Shown piece by piece: positions 56,567-64,000 of a stretch of DNA of 64,000 bases; positions within the stretch are counted from its first letter, which is position 1; every line of letters starts with the position of its first letter. The translations under genes and the position numbers were made by a program. The notes beneath the pieces are model-generated. The model was not told where the DNA came from. It did no database searches and saw only the letters and a program-made list of their open reading frames with translations. Origin of the DNA: Syntrophothermus lipocalidus DSM 12680 (GTDB lineage: Bacteria; Bacillota; Syntrophomonadia; Syntrophomonadales; Syntrophothermaceae); contig NC_014220.1 of assembly GCF_000092405.1 (NCBI RefSeq), positions 2,170,001 through 2,234,000 on the forward strand. The letters run 5' to 3'.

Positions 56567-57361
56567 TCAAAACTTTGATAGAATAGGAAGCAGCTCATAT
56601 TTAGGAACCAAGCTGGCAGCCAGGTTTCTCTCTTCGTCGTTTAGCTCGTCCTCCTCAAACTGAATACCCAAGGCCCGGCTGAAGCCCCGGATAACGGCTT
56701 CAGCCACTTCGCCTAAGGTGAGTGTTTTTGCCAATATCGACTGCAGGCAGGTCACCGATTCCAGCAAGGCGCGGCACTTGGCCTCTTCCTCGCAGGCAAA
56801 AACTTCATTCAAAAGCTGATCCTGGGGAAAAACCAGGATTGATCCGTGCTGCAGAAGGGTCCTTCCCAAACGCTTCTGGGCACTGCCCACGAACTTCTTT
56901 CCGTGCCAGGTTATATCGCTGGTTGTGGCCGTCGCAAAACAGGCCTCTGACCAACCCGAAGAAGGCTTGGCTCGGCCCAACTCAGCCTTTATTCCGAGGT
57001 CGGCAAAAGCCTGCAGGAGCCCCTGGCATAAATAACGGTAGGAGGAGATGACCCCTTCCGGCGCATCCTTGCCAGCAGTCGCCACCACGGTGTAGGTCAA
57101 ATCGCCGTAGTGAAGAACGGCCCGGCCTCCCGTAATCCGCTTTACCGGGACTATGCCCAGCCGTTTCAGGGCAGCAAGATCGACTTCGCCTACGTCTTGA
57201 AAATACCCCAGCGACAAGGCGGGCGGTTCCCAAGTGTACAACCGCAAGACCGGCGGCCGTCCTTCTTCTTTGGAGTGCAGGACAGCGAGGGCCTCGTCGA
57301 CCGCCATGTTCCAAGCCGGTTCCCCCGCCCCGCTTCTAATCAGACGCCATTGCTTGGACAC
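56567..57361 (-). CDS. lipM: LipM-type octanoyltransferase (lipoate ligase fold)
   Basis: The 264-residue protein has the lipoate-ligase fold: PAWNMAVDEALA, PVKRITGGRAVLHYGDLTYT and HGKKFVGSAQKR. A cysteine (C141) in SEACFATATTSD is in the place of the catalytic Cys of Bacillus LipM, so octanoyl transfer to a carrier (GcvH-type) is more likely than ATP-dependent lipoate ligation, for which the C-terminal domain is missing. It overlaps lipA by 26 bp. It probably serves the GcvH-like protein of this operon. Confidence 0.85.
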   Translation of the reverse strand: MSKQWRLIRSGAGEPAWNMAVDEALAVLHSKEEGRPPVLRLYTWEPPALSLGYFQDVGEVDLAALKRLGIVPVKRITGGRAVLHYGDLTYTVVATAGKDAPEGVISSYRYLCQGLLQAFADLGIKAELGRAKPSSGWSEACFATATTSDITWHGKKFVGSAQKRLGRTLLQHGSILVFPQDQLLNEVFACEEEAKCRALLESVTCLQSILAKTLTLGEVAEAVIRGFSRALGIQFEEDELNDEERNLAASLVPKYELLPILSKF

Positions 57362-58244
57362 GACCAGTCACCTTCCGATAATAATACCCTGCCTGGTAAG
57401 AGCTCCGTACCAGGGGTCCTGACGCCACTCCGAGAAATCCCATTTTGTAAGCCTCTTTTTCCCAATCGGCGAACTCTTCAGGCGTCACGTAGCGGGCAAC
57501 CGGGTAATGCCGCCAGGAAGGAGCCAAGTACTGACCTATGGTCAACAGGGCTACCCCCGCATCCCGCAGATCTTCGAGCAAAGCGAGTACTTCGGCTTCG
57601 GTTTCGCCCAATCCCAACATAAAACCGGATTTTGTGACCGTGCCCGGGCGGGATTCTTTTTGGGCCGCAGCTAACACATCGAGAGAGCGTTCGTACACGG
57701 CTCCCGGCCGCACTTCTCGGTACAGGCGGGGCACCATTTCTACGTTGTGGGCGAAAACCTCGGGCTTGGACTCAAGCACCAGGTTTAATGCCTCATGGTA
57801 CCCTTTGAAATCGGGTACCAGAACCTCGACCGTTGGCGCTCCGGGGAGAGTACGAAGCTCCCTTATTACCGAAGCAAAATGTTCTGCACCTCCGTCGGCC
57901 AGGTCATCCCTGGTAACAGATGTAACGACCACGTGTCTCAGCCCCATCTTTTGAGCAGCCCTTTTTATCCGGAGCGGCTCTTCCCGATCTACTGGCAACG
58001 GATGCCCGTTCTTCACCGCACAGAATCGGCAGTTCCGCGTACAAACATCCCCTAGTATCATAAAAGTAGCCGACCCTCGGGAGAAACAATCTCCCCGGTT
58101 AGGGCACCTGGCCTCCTCGCATACGGTGTTCAGCCTGTGCGCCGTCACTTCGTTGCTTGTATCCTTATAAACTGTGACGTTCTCCGGCCTCTTCGCTTTT
58201 CTTACGGTTTCCAGCAACCACCGCGGCACTGCGGTTCTTTCCAT
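57336..58244 (-). CDS. lipA: Lipoyl synthase
   Basis: The 302-residue radical-SAM enzyme has the auxiliary cluster cysteines C42, C47, C53 (VCEEARCPNRGDC), the radical-SAM cysteines C68, C72, C75 (CTRNCRFC) and the C-terminal RSSYQAG. It inserts two sulfurs into the octanoyl group. It overlaps lipM; a repeat-filled 193-bp gap separates it from lpd. Confidence 0.95.
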   Translation of the reverse strand: MERTAVPRWLLETVRKAKRPENVTVYKDTSNEVTAHRLNTVCEEARCPNRGDCFSRGSATFMILGDVCTRNCRFCAVKNGHPLPVDREEPLRIKRAAQKMGLRHVVVTSVTRDDLADGGAEHFASVIRELRTLPGAPTVEVLVPDFKGYHEALNLVLESKPEVFAHNVEMVPRLYREVRPGAVYERSLDVLAAAQKESRPGTVTKSGFMLGLGETEAEVLALLEDLRDAGVALLTIGQYLAPSWRHYPVARYVTPEEFADWEKEAYKMGFLGVASGPLVRSSYQAGYYYRKVTGRVQAMASD

Positions 58245-58261
58245 ACTCCCACGTCCATTTC

Positions 58262-58440
58262 TCAGCCACAGATGGACACAGATTTTTCACCGATTTACAC
58301 TGATTCAAATATCACTAGTAAAGCCTGTTTTTGTTCACCATGTTAGAAGTTGTCTACCAAGCGTTAGAAGCATCCGTCGTCTGTGTCCAAACTTAAAAAA
58401 TCTGTGAGAATCAGAGCTAATCGGTGTTCATCTGTGGCTA
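58262..58440. repeat. Dispersed inverted-repeat element between lpd and lipA
   Basis: The left arm GCCACAGATGGACACAGATT faces a right arm containing AATCTGTGAGAATCAGAGC and TCGGTGTTCATCTGTGGCTA, about 180 bp apart. The TAG of GTGGCTA (58438-58440 read on the minus strand) is the stop codon of lpd. The centre shows no gene. Confidence 0.8.
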
Positions 58441-59847
58441 CTTATTGGTATGTTCTCCAGGCAGCATGTGGATGGCCTGGCCGCAGGCGGCCTGGGCTGT
58501 TTCCAGGACAGCTTCGGACAAGGTAGGGTGCGTGTGTATGGTGTCCACGATACCTTTGGCCGGAATCTGGTGGCGCATGGCCAGCGCAATCTCAGCCACC
58601 AGATCCGCCGCGTGTGGCCCTATAACATGGCCTCCCAGGATCTGCCCGTTTTTCTCGTGTACAACCAGCTTGACCATGCCTTCCCACTCCCCTAAAGCCT
58701 GGGCCATGCCCAGGGATTTGAACGGGAAGCTGAAGGCAGTAGCCGGGAACTGCTCCTTAGCCTCTTCTTCGCTCAATCCTACCGCGGCGTACTCGGGGAA
58801 GGCAAAAACACAACGGGGGACCACCCGGTAGTCCATCCGGGATGTTAGGCCAGCCGCATTTTCAGCCGCGGTTATCCCTTCAGCGAAAGCCACGTGGGCC
58901 AAGAGCCACCCGCCCACAACGTCCCCGGCAGCAAAGATTCCGGAGATGCCCGTTTCCATGTGCTCGTTCACTGCTAGAGGCCTGCCATTTTCCGCCAGAC
59001 CAACGGCTCTGAGCCCGATCGATTCCACGTTTGGCACCCGGCCCGCTGCCATCAATACCGCATCTCCTTCCCACTTTTGCCCGTTCGACAGCATAACGGT
59101 AACCTTGTCCCCCACCGCCGCTTCGTTGACAGACAGGCCGGTAAGCACCTTTACCTTCTGCCTCTTCAACATGCGCGTCATGTAGGAAGCCATCTCCAGG
59201 TCTTCCCCGGGAAGGATACGGTCCTTCATCTCAAGCAGGGTTACCGAGCTCCCCAGCTCGGCCATTATGGAAGCCATTTCCACTCCCACCGCCCCAGCAC
59301 CGACGATAAGGAGGGAGGCCGGCACCCGAGATACTTCAAGGATATCGTCGGTGGTCAGCACCCCCTTGTTCTCGCCGGTCAATCCGGTAAATGGAGAAGG
59401 GATTGAAGGCCTGGATCCGGTAGCGATGACTATCTTTCCTGCTTTCAGCCTGATTATGCCGTTGGCGGTTTCAACCTCGACCTCGCGCGGGGAAAGCAGC
59501 GTCCCGGTTCCTTCCAGGTGCTCGATGCTGCGGCTTCGAAAGAGCTGGCTTATCCCCCCGCGTAGAAGGCCTACCACTTTATTCTTACGGGCGATAATAG
59601 CCTTAATGTCGGGGCGAGCCGTTTCGATCTCGATACCGTAGGCCTTAGCCCGCCGTGCCCGGGAAAGAACTTCCACCGACGCTCGAATAGCCTTGGTCGG
59701 AATGCAGCCCCGGTTGAGGCACACTCCACCCAGTTCCCGCGACTCGACTACAGCCACCTTCATCCCCAGCTGGGCGGCGCGAATCGCGCCCTGGTAACCG
59801 GCGGGCCCGCCGCCGATAAAGACCACATCGAATACCTGCTCGCCCAT
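58438..59847 (-). CDS. lpdA: Dihydrolipoamide dehydrogenase
   Basis: The 469-residue flavoprotein disulfide reductase has the FAD loop VVFIGGGPAGYQGAIRAAQL, redox disulfide C43-C48 in GGVCLNRGCIPTK, an NAD loop LLIVGAGAVGVEMASIMAEL and the C-terminal histidine-glutamate pair in HTHPTLSEAVLE. It oxidises a dihydrolipoyl carrier with NAD. No E1/E2 or P/T-protein genes are adjacent; the only lipoyl carrier in the window is the GcvH-like protein. Confidence 0.95.
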   Translation of the reverse strand: MGEQVFDVVFIGGGPAGYQGAIRAAQLGMKVAVVESRELGGVCLNRGCIPTKAIRASVEVLSRARRAKAYGIEIETARPDIKAIIARKNKVVGLLRGGISQLFRSRSIEHLEGTGTLLSPREVEVETANGIIRLKAGKIVIATGSRPSIPSPFTGLTGENKGVLTTDDILEVSRVPASLLIVGAGAVGVEMASIMAELGSSVTLLEMKDRILPGEDLEMASYMTRMLKRQKVKVLTGLSVNEAAVGDKVTVMLSNGQKWEGDAVLMAAGRVPNVESIGLRAVGLAENGRPLAVNEHMETGISGIFAAGDVVGGWLLAHVAFAEGITAAENAAGLTSRMDYRVVPRCVFAFPEYAAVGLSEEEAKEQFPATAFSFPFKSLGMAQALGEWEGMVKLVVHEKNGQILGGHVIGPHAADLVAEIALAMRHQIPAKGIVDTIHTHPTLSEAVLETAQAACGQAIHMLPGEHTNK

Positions 59848-59859
59848 GTCATTCCCCCC

Positions 59860-60285
59860 TCACTCGATGATCTCTATCTCGGGCTGGATGACCACTTCGC
59901 TCTTCACCGATTCGGCTATAGTCGAATACTTGCGGGCCATCTCCAAAGCCCTTTCAACTTTCTTTCTAGAAGCACCTCGGACCGTGACTCTGGGCTTCAG
60001 CACCACCTTCTTAAACCAGGAAGTGCGGTCTATGAACTCCTCCACTTCGCCTTCAGCCACGCACTCGAAGGCCACCAGGTCCAGTTGCAGGCGCTCGGCC
60101 GCCCAGATAACCATCATATGCACACAGGTGTTTACCGCCATCATAAAAGCGTCTTCCGGCGTCATCATGTTGGGATGACCGTACAGAGCCGGTGGCGCCG
60201 AAAACTCCATCTCGGTCCCGTTTTCGCAGTAGGTGTACCCTAGGTGCTCTCCTTTCCAAACTACCTTGTTGGTATAAATCGGCAT
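59860..60285 (-). CDS. OsmC-family protein lacking the second catalytic cysteine
   Basis: The 141-residue protein has the OsmC fold (PPALYGHPNMMTPEDAFMMA, AVNTCVHMMVIWAAERLQ). Cys54 is the counterpart of the peroxidatic cysteine. The resolving cysteine (CPVS motif) is replaced: ARKYSTIAESV has Ser121 in its place. It cannot form the classic intramolecular disulfide, so it is either a different thiol enzyme or a binding protein. It lies two bases after a DGC gene, 12 bp before lpd. Confidence 0.85.
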   Translation of the reverse strand: MPIYTNKVVWKGEHLGYTYCENGTEMEFSAPPALYGHPNMMTPEDAFMMAVNTCVHMMVIWAAERLQLDLVAFECVAEGEVEEFIDRTSWFKKVVLKPRVTVRGASRKKVERALEMARKYSTIAESVKSEVVIQPEIEIIE

Positions 60286-60287
60286 CG

Positions 60288-60728
60288 TTAACCCCCCTGT
60301 CCGGCCAAGATTTCGTCTACTTTCTTGGCTATTTCTTCTGCCAGGACGTTGACAGCTGCCTGGCCCTCATCGGTTAAGACACGGCGCGTATCGGACAGGG
60401 AAATGCCATGTTTTTGGAGCACATCAGACACTACCAGCGAATAAGCGGGCTTGCCGCTCAGCTTCTCGGTAGAGATCTGGCTGCAGCGCTTTTCGCACCC
60501 GTCGACGGTGATGGTAGGAAAACGGTTGGCAAAATTTCGTTCCTTCTCGTCACCGGCTATGAAGAGAGGCAGGCAAAGAGTAACCGTCTGGCCCGGGCGC
60601 AGTTCATCCAGCACCTTGCGGCAGGCAAAGCGGGTCAACGTTCCTTCGCAGATTTCTTCTCCGTTGCAGGGAACTATGCCTATTTTCAAGGCCTTCGGCT
60701 TATCATCTAGCTTGATAGCTTGAGCCAT
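60288..60728 (-). CDS. DGC-domain putative zinc-binding protein (1)
   Basis: The 146-residue protein has the DGC domain: VPCNGEEICEGTLTRFACRK (C21, C27, C36), a cysteine at LCLPLF and the name motif VDGCEKRCSQI (C78, C82). DGC proteins have conserved cysteines and are thought to bind metal; no biochemical role is known to me. It is spaced two bases from both neighbours, another DGC gene and the OsmC gene. Confidence 0.8.
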   Translation of the reverse strand: MAQAIKLDDKPKALKIGIVPCNGEEICEGTLTRFACRKVLDELRPGQTVTLCLPLFIAGDEKERNFANRFPTITVDGCEKRCSQISTEKLSGKPAYSLVVSDVLQKHGISLSDTRRVLTDEGQAAVNVLAEEIAKKVDEILAGQGG

Positions 60729-60730
60729 GC

Positions 60731-61135
60731 CTATCCCTCCTCCTTCACAAGGCAGTCGACTTCGCCCGCCAGCTTCTCGGCCAGAAGGTGGGCCAGCTTG
60801 AAACCGGGCTCTCCCAGTTTCAGTACCCCTTCCGGTTTGAGATCCCGGTGTTCTTTGAAAACTTCTATAGTCCTGACCGCTTTATCTACCTTGAGCCCGG
60901 CGGCCTCGACATTCTTGAGGGCGCACTCCTTGGCGCACCCGTCCACCGTGATGATGAAGCTGTCTTTGGCCTGTTCCACCACCTCAGGATCGCGAATCAT
61001 AAAGCGGCCGAGACAAGCAGTAGTAACGTCCTCGGGACGGATGTCGTCTATTAGCTCGTAGGCCGCCTGCCGGCTAATCTCGCCGTAGGCCTTACCGATG
61101 CCGCTGCAAGGTAAAACCATTATCTTTTTCGTCAC
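60731..61135 (-). CDS. DGC-domain putative zinc-binding protein (2)
   Basis: The 134-residue protein has VLPCSGIGKAYGEISRQAAY (C10), TACLGRFMIRDP (C41) and VDGCAKECALK (C67, C71). It is a divergent paralogue of the preceding DGC protein; fewer cysteines are shared at the N-terminus. The next gene upstream encodes the GcvH-like carrier, 16 bp away. Confidence 0.8.
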   Translation of the reverse strand: MTKKIMVLPCSGIGKAYGEISRQAAYELIDDIRPEDVTTACLGRFMIRDPEVVEQAKDSFIITVDGCAKECALKNVEAAGLKVDKAVRTIEVFKEHRDLKPEGVLKLGEPGFKLAHLLAEKLAGEVDCLVKEEG

Positions 61136-61151
61136 CCCGAACCCCTCCCTG

Positions 61152-61730
61152 TTACTTTTCCAAGGCTGCCTTGATTTTCTCTTCCATTACCGGGAAGTAC
61201 GCTTCGGCTGCCATCAGTTTCTCGGCATCCTGGTCCCAGGCGGTAGGTCTGATCTTGAAGATCCAACCCTCGCCGTAGGCATCGGAGTTTATGAGTTGGG
61301 GATCGTCCTCCAAAGCAGTGTTCACCTCCACGATCTCGCCGCTTACCGGTGATATAAGGGTCACAGTAGTCTTGATGGTCTCTATTACCCCTGCTTCGTC
61401 CCCCTGCTTTACTTCTTTCCCCGCTTCCGGCAGTTCGATGAAGGCCACGTCACCCGCGTTCGTCTGGAGAAAATCGGTGACGCCTACCACCACCAGGTCT
61501 CCTTCCCGCTTGACCCAGCACTCTTCAGGGTGATAGAGGTAGTCTTTCATCACCCGGAAAGTAAATTTGTCGTAGGTAACCTCCATGTACTCCTGGCTCA
61601 CTACCAACACTCTCCTTTTGTAAGGTTCTTTCAAGAAATAATTTTCGGCCGAGGCCGCCCACCTTGATGTTAGCTCTTCCCCCATAACCGTTCCAGCTTC
61701 TTCGAAAAAGATCTCGGCATTATTCGCCAC
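61152..61730 (-). CDS. GcvH-like lipoyl carrier protein with N-terminal extension
   Basis: The 192-residue protein has a 60-65 residue N-terminal part (VLVVSQEYMEVTYDKFTFRV) not present in the ordinary 125-130 residue GcvH, then the GcvH core from YLYHPEECWVKREGDLVVVG, the lipoyl loop EAGVIETIKTTVTLISPVSG with K120 as the likely lipoylated lysine, and VEVNTALEDDPQLINSDAYG. The C-terminal helix AYFPVMEEKIKAAL is standard. No glycine cleavage genes (gcvT, gcvPA, gcvPB) are present in this window. It lies 27 bp after acr3 and just before the DGC genes. Confidence 0.85.
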   Translation of the reverse strand: MANNAEIFFEEAGTVMGEELTSRWAASAENYFLKEPYKRRVLVVSQEYMEVTYDKFTFRVMKDYLYHPEECWVKREGDLVVVGVTDFLQTNAGDVAFIELPEAGKEVKQGDEAGVIETIKTTVTLISPVSGEIVEVNTALEDDPQLINSDAYGEGWIFKIRPTAWDQDAEKLMAAEAYFPVMEEKIKAALEK

Positions 61731-61757
61731 AGCGCATCCCCGGCGGCTTGCAAGCGA

Positions 61758-62822
61758 TTACCGGGCTTTCGCCATGTCGGGCGCGAAATATTTTCGCTTG
61801 AAATACAGGGCCAAGTTAACCAAACTGATAAGCACCGGCACTTCCACCAAAGGCCCGATAACAGTGGCAAAGGCCTGACTGGAATGGATGCCGAAAACAG
61901 CTACCGCCACCGCGATAGCAAGCTCGAAATCGTTGCTGGCGGCGGTGAAGGCTATGGTGGTGGTCCTAGGATAGTCGGCACCTATCCATTTCCCTATAAA
62001 GAAAGTCACCAGCCACATAAAACCGAAGTAAAGAGTGAGAGGGATTACCACCCTCAAAACATCGAGCGGCAGGGTTACGATTACATTCCCTTTTAACGAA
62101 AACATTACCAAGATGGTGAAAAGAAGCGCGATCAAGGTAAGCTTGCTGATGCGGGGGATGAACTGGCCTTCGTACCATTCCCGGCCTTTCGAGCGCACCA
62201 TGGTCGTGCGGGTGAGAAAGCCTGCTATAAAAGGAATGCCCAGGTAAATGAAAACGCTCTTGGCGATCTCGGCCATCGAGACATCGACCGCCGCACTGGT
62301 CAGTCCCAGCCATTTGGGTACTATGGTCAAAAAGATGTAGGCGTAGATAGAGTAGGTCAGAACCTGAAATATCGCGTTGAACGCCACCAAGCCAGCAGCA
62401 TACTCGGGGCTGCCTTCTGCCAAGTCGTTCCAAACCAAAACCATGGCGATGCAACGGGCCAATCCCACCAGGATGACGCCCTGCATAAGCTCGGGCTTGT
62501 CGGGCAAAAGCAGCACTGCCAGGACAAACATGACTATGGGACCTACGATCCAGTTCTGGATCAGGGAAAGAGACAGGAGCTTCCTATCCCTGAAAACGGT
62601 GGGGAGTTCGTCATACCGGACCTTGGCCAGGGGCGGGTACATCATCAGTATCAGGCCGATAGCTATGGCTATGTTGGTGGTCCCGATCTGAAACTTGCCC
62701 CAAAAGTTGGCTATCGAGGGGTAGAAGTAGCCAGCCCCTACCCCTATGACCATCGCCAGGAATATCCACAAGGTAAGGTAGCGGTCTAAAAAGGACAGTT
62801 TAGCACCGACCGATTCACTCAT
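61758..62822 (-). CDS. acr3: ACR3-type arsenite efflux transporter
   Basis: From ATG 62822 ([20 protein letters not shown]) the protein has 354 residues with ten membrane helices. [19 protein letters not shown] contains the conserved cysteine of the family, and [20 protein letters not shown] is the characteristic C-terminal motif. It exports As(III). It lies in the middle of the operon with the carrier gene, so arsenic is the clearest clue to the operon's role. No arsR, arsC or arsA gene is present in the window. Confidence 0.93.
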   Translation of the reverse strand: MSESVGAKLSFLDRYLTLWIFLAMVIGVGAGYFYPSIANFWGKFQIGTTNIAIAIGLILMMYPPLAKVRYDELPTVFRDRKLLSLSLIQNWIVGPIVMFVLAVLLLPDKPELMQGVILVGLARCIAMVLVWNDLAEGSPEYAAGLVAFNAIFQVLTYSIYAYIFLTIVPKWLGLTSAAVDVSMAEIAKSVFIYLGIPFIAGFLTRTTMVRSKGREWYEGQFIPRISKLTLIALLFTILVMFSLKGNVIVTLPLDVLRVVIPLTLYFGFMWLVTFFIGKWIGADYPRTTTIAFTAASNDFELAIAVAVAVFGIHSSQAFATVIGPLVEVPVLISLVNLALYFKRKYFAPDMAKAR

Positions 62823-62876
62823 TCTCTCGCCCTCCACTCTTTTCTCTGTGAATCGCTTGTAAATTTATGGGTCTAC

Positions 62877-63224
62877 CTAGGCACTCAAAACCTCATCTAG
62901 CATGGACTGTATCTGCTCCACATCGATGGCTCCCGCCAACCGCGGCTTGCCTCCTATGCTTATGATAGGAAAGGGGTAGCCGACCTCAGCCAAACGCTGA
63001 ATCATCGGGTATGCCTTGATCCCCTTTTCTCTCGTATCCACATACTTGACTTCAACCTTTTCTCCATAAGTCCGGCTCAAATCGCAAGCCAGCTTCTCAG
63101 TTGCTTCCTTCCAGGAGATGTCTGCCCCGCAGCCTTCATCACTCCCACAGGGAGCAGAGCACCCGCATCCTATGGCTACTGCCTTGCCATCAAACACCTC
63201 TACCAGTACCTTTTCGTCCGCCAT
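62877..63224 (-). CDS. Cysteine-rich thioredoxin-like protein
   Basis: From ATG 63224 (GGAGGTGAAGAAA upstream) the 115-residue protein begins MADEKVLVEVFDGKAVAIGC and has five cysteines in GCGCSAPCGSDEGCGAD plus one further (LACDLS). The second half (VKYVDTREKGIKAYPMIQRL, YPFPIISIGGKPRLAGAID) resembles small thioredoxin-like YuzD/DUF1462 proteins. The cysteines could bind a metal or metalloid or exchange thiols. It is the gene before acr3. Confidence 0.75.
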   Translation of the reverse strand: MADEKVLVEVFDGKAVAIGCGCSAPCGSDEGCGADISWKEATEKLACDLSRTYGEKVEVKYVDTREKGIKAYPMIQRLAEVGYPFPIISIGGKPRLAGAIDVEQIQSMLDEVLSA

Positions 63225-63326
63225 TTTCTTCACCTCCTTTCCTTCTATAACTGCCGGTAACACCCAGAAAAGCCCGGGTCATGCTTCCCAAGCAAGAGTT
63301 TGGCTTCCAATCGGCACCGCGGTAAC

Positions 63327-64000
63327 CTAAATGGTTATGCCGAAGTATATCAGAATGTACTTCAGGGAAACGTACAGGAACAAGAGGCCAAACAAGGTCT
63401 TCAGAGCCGCAGGCTTGAACCGGGCCACCAGTTTTGCTCCATAGATGGCACCGATGACTGCTCCCAGACCGAGGGTAATGGCCACCGGGATATTTACCAC
63501 GTGCTGGTACAGCTTGAAAATAGCTCCCACCAAAGCCATCCACACAAAGGAAGCCATAGAAGTTCCGATAGCGAACCGCATGGGTGCCTTAAACAGGTAG
63601 AGAAAAGAAGGCACCAAAGCGTACCCGCCTCCGAGTCCAATTATACCGGTGAGAAAACCGATGGCTGAACCCAATATGCTCTTGCTCAAAGGAGTTCCCG
63701 GCAGCCCTTGACCGCTGGCTGGAGCAGGCTGAGGCTGTGCCGCCGCTATTAACCCGGTTATACCCTCGTACAGCATGCGCAGAGTAACCACAATAAAAGC
63801 GATGCCGATAATCAAGTCGATCAACGAACCGTAAGGCTTGATATATCCGAAGACGATGGACCCTATGATAACCCCCAGAATACCGCTGTAACCTGTAAGC
63901 ATAGCGGTTTCTTTGTCGACATTACCCATCTTGATGTGCTGGATAGCCCCCGAGCTCGCAGTAAAGACCACGGCGGTCAAAGTCGTACCTACTGCTAAGG
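63327..64000 (-). CDS. TauE/SafE-family permease (5' end beyond window)
   Basis: The frame stays open to position 64000, so the N-terminus is missing. The visible 224 codons encode about six membrane helices: TASSGAIQHIKMGNVDKETA, GVIIGSIVFGYI, a Pro/Ala-rich cytoplasmic loop (AQPQPAPASG), then SAIGFLTGIIGLGGGYALVP and KTLFGLLFLYVSLKYIL. TauE/SafE proteins carry sulfite, sulfoacetate or other sulfur compounds outwards. It is 103 bp upstream of the thioredoxin-like gene on the same strand, so it is probably cotranscribed. Confidence 0.9.
   Translation of the reverse strand, partial: LAVGTTLTAVVFTASSGAIQHIKMGNVDKETAMLTGYSGILGVIIGSIVFGYIKPYGSLIDLIIGIAFIVVTLRMLYEGITGLIAAAQPQPAPASGQGLPGTPLSKSILGSAIGFLTGIIGLGGGYALVPSFLYLFKAPMRFAIGTSMASFVWMALVGAIFKLYQHVVNIPVAITLGLGAVIGAIYGAKLVARFKPAALKTLFGLLFLYVSLKYILIYFGITI

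Noticed and set aside
56567-61730. lipA, lipM, lpdA and gcvH-like genes as part of a glycine cleavage operon
   Set aside because: No gcvT, gcvPA or gcvPB lies nearby, the carrier is longer than GcvH, and DGC, OsmC and acr3 genes are interspersed.

Overview
The window looks like part of the chromosome of an anaerobic Firmicute of the Clostridia type, with moderate GC. The evidence is a glmS ribozyme, an isoleucine-type T-box leader, a cdaA-cdaR-glmM block, a Bacillus-type LexA box, strong AGGAGG ribosome binding sites, many TTG/GTG starts, and an argC-J-B-D-F-G-H cluster. I cannot name the species. No rRNA, complete insertion sequence, prophage or CRISPR array was seen; there is one tRNA, tRNA-Thr(CGU).

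Layout. 1-631: VapBC toxin-antitoxin pair. 802-7831 (minus): c-di-AMP and cell-wall precursor block (cdaA, cdaR, an FAD-dependent dehydrogenase, glmM, glmS ribozyme, glmS). 8019-14120: a DUF72 gene and a LexA-controlled translesion cassette (imuB-like, a small DUF6504-like gene, dnaE2). 14451-20857 (plus): a run of exported proteins, three lipoproteins, a DUF3592 membrane protein and a 1225-residue CARDB surface protein with an internal 657-bp duplication. 20990-27103: rtcB, hypothetical genes, a frameshifted membrane gene, an FxLYD lipoprotein, a zinc ribbon protein and an L-lactate permease. 27144-39912 (minus): the branched-chain amino acid genes cimA, leuB, leuD, leuC, leuA, ilvC, ilvN, ilvB, ilvD and ilvE, with an Ile T-box upstream of ilvE and internal terminators. 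39955-45425: a 677-residue hypothetical protein, an HD-GYP protein, two very small genes, a MagIII-like glycosylase, tRNA-Thr and a small membrane protein. 45515-54825 (minus): arginine biosynthesis, with a palindrome inside the argC promoter. 55099-64000: arsM, a ParE-type toxin-antitoxin pair, and a tight minus-strand operon of lipoate and arsenic genes (lipM, lipA, lpd, OsmC-like, two DGC-domain proteins, a GcvH-like carrier, ACR3 arsenite transporter, a Cys-rich thioredoxin-like protein, a TauE-type permease cut by the window end).

How genes work together. The ilv/leu/cim block makes Leu and Val and supplies Ile through citramalate; no ilvA is present here. The arg block encodes the acetylated-intermediate pathway with ArgJ recycling. 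The last operon has everything needed to octanoylate (LipM), sulfurate (LipA) and redox-cycle (Lpd) a lipoyl domain, and a GcvH-like carrier, but none of the usual lipoyl enzyme complexes. Its linkage with ACR3 and arsM, and the affinity of arsenite for dihydrolipoyl dithiols, make a lipoyl-based arsenic or sulfur carrier system the most interesting hypothesis in the window.

Intergenic DNA is rich in repeats. One dispersed family, built from words such as AATCTGCGTTAATCAGCGTC and ATCTGTGTTCATCTGTGG, lies at about nine places, often supplying the stop codon of the adjacent gene. A palindromic element with the arm CCCGGCACTCAG occurs twice between dnaE2 and the DUF6504-like gene, and the same arms form the P2 helix of the glmS ribozyme.
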